This document shows positions 55,466 to 64,000 of a DNA stretch of 64,000 nucleotides, in pieces (within the stretch, counting starts at the first letter, position 1; the number at the start of each line of letters is the position of its first letter). The notes under the pieces were generated by a model. It was not told where the DNA came from. It saw nothing but the letters and a program-made list of their open reading frames with translations, and did no database searches. The stretch is from Tretioscincus oriximinensis (taxonomy: Eukaryota; Chordata; Lepidosauria; Squamata; Gymnophthalmidae): positions 1,427,585 to 1,491,584 of the forward strand of contig JAJVDF010000216.1 in NCBI GenBank assembly GCA_022410635.1, in the 5' to 3' direction. The position numbers and the translations under genes were made by a program.

Positions 55466-55566
55466 GGTGAGATTATTACTATTACTACTATTACTACTAC
55501 TATTACTACTACTATTACTACTACTACTACTACTATTACTACTACTATTACTACTACTATTATTCA
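55466..55566. repeat. ATT/ACT trinucleotide microsatellite
   Basis: Interrupted TATTACTAC-type repeats over about 100 bases. It is translated in no real gene. Confidence 0.9.
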
Positions 55567-55569
55567 GAA

Positions 55570-57130
55570 CTGGCCTATTAAACCATAAAAGGAAAAATAT
55601 TTATTTATTTATCTATTCAATATGAGCACTTTTTAAACTGCAAATCTGTGTCTTATATTTTATTAATTTATGTATTTACACTTCTGTCTGCCCTATACTT
55701 GAAGGTCTCAAGACTGTTAACCATAAAAACAAGATTGCACAATTTAAAATTTAAAACAGTGCCTGAAAGTGGGGAAGAGGAAGGCGAGGTTAAAGAGATG
55801 CATCTTCCGACTATTTGTAATCAAGTCTATCAGACCCATTTGTCGTGGCATTCTATAGTCATCTCTGCTACCCTTTTCTCCCTTTGCCTTCCATCTTTCC
55901 CTGTATCAGTTGCTTTTCCAGTGAGTTCTGTTCTTTTCTTTATATGTCCCAAAGCATTTGAGATTCAGCTTCAGGATTTGTCATCCATTGAGCAGCCAGG
56001 ATGGATTTCTTTTATTATTAAGTCTCCTTAGAACATAAGAACGTAAGAGGGGCCCTGCTGAAACCTTACAATTCAAGTATATTCCAGCTCCACAATACTA
56101 AGGCATCAAGTGCTTTAGTGATCAGCCTTCCTTATGGTCCAGTTCTCACAGCCACACTGGGAAAATAGGAACTTTGTGTATAAATACGTACCTCTTTGTC
56201 AGCAAGCTTTTTAATACACTGTTCAGCTTTGCCCTAGCTATCCTTATAAGCAGCAGGGAAAACTATAGTGTTAACTATAGGTCATTGCCAATAAAGTGAT
56301 GAGTCTGCTTTTTAATATACTGTTTAGGCTTGCCCTAGCTTTTCTCCCTAGCACTAAATGCCTTTTAATTCTGTGAATGCAGTTACTGTCTGCAATTATC
56401 TTTGATTAAAAAATAAAGAAAATCTGACCTGACTTCCATTTCTACTCTAAACTACCAAGGGTATTTTTGGGTTGAACTTTTGCACTTTTCGTCTTCACCC
56501 TTGTCACCAGGGCTCTTAGTTCTTAAATTTCTGCCACCAAAATTATATCCTTTGCTTTCATATCTGATACTTCTGCTATCAAAATAGTATTATCTTTATN
56601 CCTGATATTTCTTCCATCATGGTAACTGATATTAAGTGCTGCTCTGGCTTTGCTATTTATATCTGATACTTCTTCTATCTTTATATCTCAGGTTGTTGAT
56701 ATCCCTTCAAGTAATTTTAATTCCAGATTTTGGTTAATCTAGCCCTTTATTCTGCATGATTTACTCCTGTAAATAAGCTACACAAACAGGGGTGACAGTT
56801 TACAACCTGGTCCCAATCTATTCCAAATCTTGAATGACTCTGTTTTTCTAGTCTTCTTGTTTTAGGTAGTACGGCAAGGAGAGGTCATGGTCGCCCTAGT
56901 GACTCCTGGGTCCTCTCTCCTCCGATGTCACCGGGTTTTGCCATTTGGGTACTCTATACATAGCTTCCATCAACCCCATGTCTCCTGATACTTATGCTCC
57001 AGCATTCAATTCACATCCTAACAAGGGAATTAACGAAGAAGAATGATTCTTTGAAGGAGACGCCTGGTTCTAAGCCTAGCTGTTGCTTTCTCTGCTCTGA
57101 GCCTTCCAGTCTGTCCCAGTTCGGATCATC
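55570..57130. other. AT-rich spacer, no gene seen
   Basis: A small CR1 3' fragment lies at 56030-56060 ('agaacataagaacgtaagagggg'). The rest shows nothing recognisable. Confidence 0.5.
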
Positions 57131-57132
57131 CT

Positions 57133-57169
<37 letters not shown>

Positions 57170-57345
57170 GTCCGTCTGTCTGTCTGTTTCTGTCCGTCTG
57201 TCTCTGTCNNNNNNNNNNNNNNNNNNNNNNNNNNNNNNNNNNNNNNNNNNNNNNNNNNNNNNNNNNNNNNNNNNNNNNNNNNNNNNNNNNNNNNNNNNNN
57301 NNNNNNNNNNNNNNNNNNNNNNNNNNNNNNNNNNNNNNNNNNNNN
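57133..57345. repeat. TCTG microsatellite running into an assembly gap
   Basis: TCTG/TCCG-type repeats at 57133-57208 end directly in 137 n (57209-57345). The array length is therefore unknown. Confidence 0.95.
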
Positions 57346-57916
57346 CTGCCTGCTTACACTTATATGCCACCCTATGCCCTAAGGCCTCAGGGCAATTAAC
57401 AATAAAGCAAAATACAAAAATTAACATTTCAAGACGGGAGCCTGAAAGTTGAGAAGCTGTTTCTCCAGCCAAAGGCCAGGTTAAAGAGGTGCGTTTTCAA
57501 ATAATTTCTGAATGAATACAATGTTGGCGATTGATGCACCTCAAGGAGGAAGACTGCTGCATAGCCTGGGGGTCTCCACAGAGAAGCCCCTGCCAACAGC
57601 CACCCTCCCTGCCTTGTGGTGAATATGTCAGCAGCCACACACACAAACACACATACATGCGCGCGTGCTGTGGATTTATCCCCCAAGCATTCCGTCTCAG
57701 CAGATGGAAAAGATTTTAAAAACAGGGAAAGGCGCGCAGGTGAGCTGGGGTCGAAAGGGCACAAGGGTGCCAGGCGAGGTTTCGTCCACTGGCTGTGCGC
57801 GGGAAGGTGGGGTGGNGGGGGTTCACCCCATCTTCATCCCTTCTGCCCTCTTCATCCAGGCTAGGACATCACCGCGGCTCCAGCCAGGGCTCCAGGCTCC
57901 GTGGAGACTCTGGGGC

Positions 57917-58052
57917 CCCATCCACACGGAGCCTTATCCTTCGGAATAGGTGCNTGCCATTCACATGCTAGTGTAGACTATGGCAGACCCCGAATGGGGC
58001 CTGCCATAGTCTACACTGGCATGGGAATGGCCAAGCTCTGTCCCGCGATGTG
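57917..58052. mobile_element. Palindromic MITE (TGTAGACTATGGCAGG family)
   Basis: Central hairpin arms 'tagtgtagactatggcag' and 'ctgccatagtctacactg' (about 57969-58018) surround 'accccgaatgggg'. Same family as 22074-22254. Confidence 0.75.
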
Positions 58053-58054
58053 GA

Positions 58055-58510
58055 TACAGATACAGAAAAAGAAATAATATATCCAGCTGCAAAGGAAAGA
58101 ATATATAAATAGAAATAATATCTAAACAGAAAGTAAATACCCAAATACAAAGACATAAGTAATATTTTAAAAGAAAGAGAGAGGGAGAGAAAGAAAGAAG
58201 AATCTATCCAAACGCGAAGACTACCTAAAGAAAAAGAAGAAAATATATGTAAACAAAGAAAAAATATAATATATTCCAATATAAAGAAAAGGGGATATTT
58301 CCGTATAGAAATAATATCCAAATACAAAGAAAGGAAATATCTACATTCAAAGAAAGAAATAATATTTAAATGGAAAGAAAATATATCAAAATGAAAAGAA
58401 TATCCAGGAAGGAAGGAAAGGAGGAAGGAAAGGAGGAAAGAAAAAAGGAAGGAAGGAAGAAAGGAAGGGGAGAAGGGANGAAGAAGGATACATCCAAATA
58501 CAAAGAAGGA
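58055..58510. repeat. Degenerate A-rich tandem array with GGAA microsatellite
   Basis: Variants of 'aaagaaataatatccaaata' recur through the block with irregular spacing. The last 90 bases are GGAA/GGAAA repeats. The 202-aa minus-strand frame is a by-product of this low complexity. Confidence 0.7.
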
Positions 58511-59455
58511 AGGGATTCCATTTCCCGCGTGGTTCTCCGGAATCTTCGACTGCAGGGAAGTGGAAACTGGATTCAAACGCAGCGTCCTGGCCTTGATCTC
58601 TCGTTCTAGGTATTCTCAAGAGAAAGAAAGGAGGATTAATTCAAATAGAAAAGCAAAATACAACTTTAGGCTAATGAAATCTTGCATAAGAGCCCAGCTC
58701 AATTCTATTTATTTGCTTTTTAATTCCTCCCTTCACCAAAATATCAAACGCGGATCCNTCAGCCAAAGGCCAGGGGGGCGAAGGGTTCACAGATTTNTCT
58801 GAACTCTTAAAAGAAAGTGACCTGACTCACCTTTTGCTACCTCAGATCATCCCTGCGGGCGGGTCGACGTGGGAGGAAGGGTCCGGTTGAGGTATTTGCA
58901 GGCCAAGTCTCTTCTTCCAGCACCCATTCCACTGTAGGCTGCTTGCTTTTCTCACCTCTTGACGTTTCTTCTTGATGGTGTTTGACTTGATCGCAGGGCT
59001 GCTTTCACACCCATTAAAAGTGCAGAGCCCCATCCCGGGTTTTAGGTGGGAGCCCTGTTCTAGGAGCTGGAGGCATCATGCAGGNGGGGGGGGGGGGCTG
59101 CTTGCCAGCCCAGGGGAACCTGGAGAGGAGAGGAAGAGGCGCTTGCCTCTTGTCAAGTTGGCGCCGGCCTGGGCAGGAGCGGGAGACACCGAATCCGCCT
59201 GAAAGGGGCCTTTGGGTTCCAGGGAGAGAGCCAAGGCTGCCGCCCAGGCCAGACCAGACGCAACCCCGTAGGGGTAAAGGAGCAGCTCACCACAGAGGAA
59301 CCGGTGACGTCCATTCTTTCTTCTTGCCCTCCCTGGCATGGCCCTGGTGAAAAGGCCTCTCCCAGCCCCCCCCCCCCCCAGGCGCGTGGCCAAGGGTTCT
59401 CGAGGTGTGGCCCCGCCATGGATTTATGGAGAGGCACAAGCACGCTTGTTGATGG

Positions 59456-59584
59456 GGCTGCATCCACACATCACTTATTTATTGCACTATACGTTGGATA
59501 TTTCATAATAAAGCATTGCGTGGACGGGTTTATTCCAGAATATCCGATTAGAATGGAATAAATAGGTGACGTGTGGATGGAGCC
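59456..59584. mobile_element. Palindromic MITE (GGCTGCATCCACACATCAC family), copy 2
   Basis: It begins 'ggctgcatccacacatcact' and ends 'ggtgacgtgtggatggagcc'. The arms pair with scattered mismatches. Confidence 0.75.
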
Positions 59585-59744
59585 TTCCTTCCTGAGCTCC
59601 AGCAGAACTGCAACACCTTTTCCCTGCTCTGTCACAAGGATCTTGCCCCACAATGGGCATCACTTTGCCCTTGCTAAAGGCTGCACTTTATACCAAGTCG
59701 AATCTACTTGGTTGCTCAGCCACCCGGCGCTTTCCACTTGTTTG

Positions 59745-59925
59745 AAGCGACCCCTGACTGGCCCGTTTGTTGGCCTTCCTCTGGCACTTTGGGAGAGGAA
59801 TGGGTCGGTCCAGCAGGCCTGCAGGGAACAGCCAGACACCTGTACGGCAGCCCTCCTTTCATAGCCCCAGTCCTAGTAGGAACGATGCAATGGGTAGTTG
59901 GAGGGTCTCAAAGCAGCGCCTAAAA
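59745..59925. repeat. Repeat family B copy
   Basis: It has 'ctttgggagaggaa', 'cctgcagggaacagcc', 'catagccccagtcctagtagg' and 'gatgcaatgggtag', as in the copies at 25.3 and 30.2 kb. Confidence 0.5.
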
Positions 59926-60194
59926 AACGGGGGCCGGCTAAGGAGTGATGCCAACTTGGGTTCCGATNGCTCAAGAGGAAGGTGAGGGGGTCTCAACATC
60001 ATGCTGCCCTCTGGAAGAATAGGATGCCAATCCCCCACAGACACACACAGACACACACACTGCCTGCTCCGTGGGATCGGATCCTGCCGCCTTCCCTGGG
60101 GCTCCTGGGTGCGCAGGTTTCCCAGGGTGGGAAGGGGAATCCTCCGCGGGCGCTCAAATAGTGTGCCAGGCGCCTGCACCTCCTAGGGGCAATT

Positions 60195-60275
60195 GGTGGC
60201 CCATTGGATGAGGCAGAATACTGGACTAGGTGGGCTCTGGCTCCATTCAGCAGGGCGCCCCCGATGTTCTCATGC
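60195..60275 (+). mobile_element. CR1 LINE 3' terminal fragment
   Basis: It carries 'aggcagaatactggactaggtgggctctgg' and ends 'gcgcccccgatgttctcatg', a plus-strand diverged CR1 terminus. Confidence 0.65.
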
Positions 60276-60608
60276 CCTCTTCTATAGAAGGGAACCAGGG
60301 TGCCGCCTTCGTTGGGATGTTATGCCTTCTTTTCCGCTTCTGATTTGCTGATCGGAAGCAGCGGCGCTTCGCCAACCACTGGGTGAACTGGGAGTGTGGC
60401 TCAGCCACTGGGCCGAAGAATCCAGGAAGAATCCAGACCTATGTGGCCGAAGCNCCGCGGACTCCCTTTGATGACGCCCCCGACCTTGGGGTATTGGGGC
60501 CCCTGCCTCCTCCTCCTCGTCCTTTGGTTGCAACCCAAGGGCATCCCGCGGGCATCCTTGGCATAGCGAGCGACTCTTCCCGCGTGCAATGGTTTGCCGG
60601 CCTATTTT

Positions 60609-60781
60609 AGGGTTACTATATTATGGGGCTCCCATGTGAAATCCAAGATGGGGTCTTTAATGGGGGTGAAAAATTGACTCACACCGATGCTGCAAGCATC
60701 GGAAGCTGCAGGTGGTGGAAAGTCCTGCCTTCCACAGCCACTAAAGGTGCAAAGGGTTGTCCCGGTTTTTATCTGGTGACC
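60609..60781. mobile_element. Palindromic MITE (GGGTTACC family)
   Basis: The left part 'agggttactatattatgggg' with 'ctttaatgggggtgaaaaa' pairs with 'cactaaaggtgcaaaggg' and 'tttttatctggtgacct'. The centre is 'gatgctgcaagcatcggaagctgcagg'. Confidence 0.7.
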
Positions 60782-60784
60782 TGG

Positions 60785-61594
60785 CTTGGAAGCCACCCTG
60801 AAGATCACCTTGGTTTTCTCTATATATATTTAAGGAAACCTTAGGCGAATCCCCAGGAAGCCTTTTTCTTGGTTGTACTTCGGAACAGGGACCAGCCATA
60901 GGCATGCTCGGCTAAGTGCACTGGAGGCCTGCCACAGGTTACACTGGCGTGTGGATGAGCCAATGGTCTACCATGGCATGCAGGAGGCCACGTTTTATTC
61001 TGGGGTTCAGAGCCCCCCTTCCCCCCCCCCGGGCGCCCTGGGCCGCCTGGTCCTTGTCTTGCCGCCCCCGGGGTAGGGCTGCTGGGAAGGGTAGGGGGGC
61101 GAGGGGGGCTGCCGGGGCGGGGGTGGGTTTCATGCGGTTACGACGTGTCTGATGGAGGCAGGAGGCGCCAGCTGCTCCCCTGGGAGCGCCAGGACTCTGC
61201 GCAGGACCAGCCTTAATGTAATCTGCGCCCGACCCAATCCAATTAGCCCCCAATTAACCCAGCCGAGCGAGGGGCGCTGCGTCGTCGGGGCTTGCCCTGC
61301 GGCACAGGCAGGCGAGCAAGCAGGCGGGCAGGCAAGCGCTGGCGGAACTCGGGGGGGGGGGCTGGCACGCAGCGGCGCAGCAGAGAGATGGTGGGGGCGC
61401 CACGGAGACCAAGCAGGGAGGCGCCTTCGCGTGCGACCCACAGTAGCCACAGGAACCGGGGGAAGGGGCAGCCGGTTTGCTGGGGACGCACACACTGCTG
61501 TGGATTGCCAGTGCTCGAGCCAGAGAGGCAGTGCCCAACGGCTGGCTAGCTCCTCTTGGTCGTCTGGGCCTCAGCAACAACGGTTTATAGGGCA
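60785..61594. other. GC-rich block, no gene recognised
   Basis: CpG-rich from about 61060 to 61520, with paired homeodomain-type cores (caattag, caattaa) near 61240-61258. Long frames on both strands lack domains. It could be a regulatory or promoter island. Confidence 0.4.
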
Positions 61595-61765
61595 GCTCAC
61601 CCAGCTTGCGTTTTTTTCTGCACAACAGATGTCCTGTGAAGTAGGANGGGCTGAGAGGGTTCTAAATAACTGTAATTGACCCAGGAGTCACCCAGCTGTC
61701 TTCATGCAGGAGTGTGTGCAGACTCCCAGATAAGAGTCCAATGCTCTAACCACAACCACAAAGTA
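61595..61765 (-). mobile_element. CORE/MIR-like SINE fragment
   Basis: It contains 'tcctgtgaagtagg', 'ggctgagagggttctaaa', 'gtcacccagct' and 'agtccaatgctctaacca'. Reverse orientation. Confidence 0.7.
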
Positions 61766-62139
61766 GCTGTCCTTCCACCACTACCCCAAGCCCTAAGCCC
61801 CCAGCACCCCCCACTTCCTCCACTGCATTCTAGGCTGCTTCGCAGGAGAGAGAGCAGGTGCTCCTTTTATTCATTTATATTTTNTATATATGTATTGTTA
61901 ACTGCACCCCCATTTTGCGCCCAGGGCAACTACCCCTCTGGACTCAGNATGCTACATCACTGGGGCTGCAAGACTCAGGTTGGCCCCTGGGGAAAGANCC
62001 AAGAGCCACAGAGCACATTTCCAGTCAGGAGTCCACTATTGAGAGCCCAGCAAGTGAGGATGAAGTTCTGTGGCCAGTGAAAGCAGCAGCTTGTAAATGG
62101 AGAGCTGTGCTGTGTGGAAGAAAAAGAAAAAGAAGAAAA

Positions 62140-62335
62140 AGTCGGCTCTTATACACTGCTTTTCTCAACACAAAAGGGCTTACATAACTTCTGTTCTCTA
62201 TAGAACAGATGCTGTGTGAAGGAGGTGGGGCTGAGAGATCTCTAAAGGAAGGCGACTAGCCCAAGGTCACCCAGCAGCCCTTTTGTGGTGGAAGGCATAT
62301 CCAAGAGACACTCTAAGCACTACATATACAGGCTC
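62140..62335 (-). mobile_element. CORE/MIR-like SINE
   Basis: It contains 'tgtgtgaaggaggtggggctgagag' and 'agcccaaggtcacccagca', with a diverged head. Reverse orientation. Confidence 0.7.
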
Positions 62336-62339
62336 TCTG

Positions 62340-64000
62340 GATGACTTCTAGGCGATTGCCCTCAGGCTGCATCCACAGGGCGTATTGGAGTCTGCTTAGG
62401 AGGACCCTCCTGGTGGCCCTTGTAGACATAAAGCTGGTTTATCAGTGGTGCAGCTGCAGCAAACCTGTTTCACAGATGGTTTAATGAGAGCAGATATTTT
62501 CAGCACTCACCATGCAAACCCACTGCTATTTTGAGTCTGGCCTGGTCTGCTGGCCCTCTGCCAATCAGTGGAGAGACCTGCAAATCAGGCCTGGTGGAAG
62601 GAAGGCTGTGCTGGGCCACTCACAGGCCGGCACTTCCTTCCTCCCTCCCACCTATGGAGGCCACTGCACTTTGCGTGTAGATGGCTGCCCTCCTGCAACA
62701 AAAGGGAAGGGTGCTTTTTAGCCTCCCATGTGGATGCAGCCTCTGCCTCTGGTTCCAGTGACTCATCCTGTCCAGAGGATGCTTTGGCTTCATTTTATTT
62801 TATTTTTGCACACACACCCCAACCCCTTCACTGAAATCATCATCATACAAAGGTATAGAAAAGAAAGACAGAAAAATTACTTAATTTTTCACAATGCTGG
62901 GATCAGGGGCTACTCTTTGAAGCAGATGGGCAAGTTAGGAAGAGAACGGAAACTGCCTTTTCACCCATTGGCTCATTGTGTCCATGGAAATTACTTCCAG
63001 ATGAGGCTGTGGCACAGAAACCCACCCAGATGCCTTCAAGAAAAGAGAAGGCAGAGGCCAGGTATATGAATGGCTACTATAACTTTTCACGAATGGTAGC
63101 ACAGCGCCACCTTGTGCTCATTTGTTGCCTTGCAAACCACGCCTCTTTTCAAATGAAGAGCCTTCTGTCACACACGCCTTGCCTCAAGTATCAGTCAGTA
63201 TCAGACCAACACCTAATCTCAGCCATACAGCCTTTTCCCACAACAGCTTTTGTAAATCCATTTCTTAATCCACTGCATCTGAAGCAGTAGCCTACAATAT
63301 CTCATGCTACCATCCTTTTTCAGCATCTGAAGTTGTAGCCTTGTCTATAAAAGCTCCTGCTGCCTATCTTGTTCTCCTGGTCTCTAAGGTGCTAAGTGAC
63401 CCCTTGCTAGACACTCTGGACCCAGATTAGCACAGCTGCTTATTTGAAATCCTTTTTCTTGTCTGTCTCTAAGGTGCTGTGAGCTCCTGTATGAAGAGAA
63501 TGTGTACGATATTCTTATTCAGGTGATCCTGAGCCAATGGGAAGATAATTCAGTGTGATCATAGATTGCAAGACCCAATAATAACCCTTTCTATTATTCC
63601 AGAGTAAATCTTGGAATATGTGCCTGCCATCTGCATATAATAGTGCAGAACGCAGCAAACTCCAAACAGATTTGAGGTTAAAGTCAAAGGTGCTCTACCA
63701 TAGTCTCACTACATTATTATGTGAACGACAGCCTTATTCTGAGATATAGACATGGTACCACATGTAAACATTAACAGTCAGCATCCTGTTCCTCTACTTT
63801 GTGGCAGAATTTCTGTTTCCTGTTTTATAGTTTTAAGTTGCATTTCTGCCTGCTTTTCTACGCTGTTTTTTCAAGATGAAAAGTGTTTATTATAAAAGCT
63901 TGGATACCCAGCAGGTTCNTAAAGCTGGCATTAGCCGCAGCAGCCAACATGTGAAAAAAGCTGTTGTGCTCTCATCAGGGCTTGTTGGGAAGTATAGTCT
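62340..64000. other. Right-end spacer, no gene seen
   Basis: A faint TGTAGACTATGGCAGG-type MITE relic lies near 63600-63760. Nothing else is recognised. Confidence 0.5.

Noticed and set aside
55466..57208. A CRISPR-like array
   Set aside because: The repeats are simple tri- and tetranucleotide microsatellites with no unique spacers, in a vertebrate genome.
56994..57472. 150-aa frames spanning the n run
   Set aside because: Most residues are X from the gap and the rest is the TCTG repeat.
57968..58576. 202-aa Phe/Leu/Ser-rich minus-strand frame resembling a membrane protein
   Set aside because: It is produced by the low-complexity A-rich array and GGAA repeats; no natural start, splice or domain.

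Overview
The window looks like nuclear DNA of a squamate reptile (lizard-type genome). All four coding genes have vertebrate exon-intron structure with GT/AG junctions. The interspersed repeats are CR1 LINEs, tRNA-derived CORE/MIR-like SINEs, a second tRNA-derived SINE ending in TTC repeats, hAT-type MITEs and palindromic MITEs. The species cannot be read from the sequence. About fifty isolated n positions and one 137-base n run mark it as a draft assembly.

Layout from left to right. At 2628-10498 on the minus strand lies a three-exon gene of the INSYN2 (FAM196) inhibitory-synapse family. Its location does not fit the two human paralogues, so it may be a third one. A repeat-filled spacer (10.5-28 kb) holds a degraded CR1 LINE, two independent solo LTRs each with its own 6-bp target duplication, nested hAT and palindromic MITEs, and an orphan CpG-rich block at 21.25-21.96 kb that could be a distal promoter. 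At 28529-37285 on the plus strand is DQX1 (DEAQ-box helicase-like protein, 11 coding exons, 761 aa), starting in a CpG island. At 41707-48264 on the minus strand is a three-exon, neurofilament/internexin-type (type IV-like) intermediate filament gene of 408 aa with almost no tail. At 49875-51858 on the minus strand is the homeobox gene TLX2 (three exons, 275 aa). From 52 to 64 kb I find no protein-coding gene, only GC-rich sequence, a degraded second LINE lineage, MITEs, SINEs, microsatellites and the assembly gap.

DQX1 and TLX2 are tail-to-tail, as I recall them in human 2p13. Here an intermediate filament gene sits between them, and an INSYN2-family gene lies where I would expect AUP1. TLX1/INA on human 10q and LOXL2/NEFL/NEFM on 8p belong to the same whole-genome-duplication paralogon. 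The two extra genes could therefore be ancient duplicates kept in reptiles and lost in mammals. That is an inference needing phylogeny and synteny tests. The genes do not form an operon-like unit. TLX2, the filament gene and the INSYN2-like gene are all from families with neural expression, while DQX1 is unrelated.
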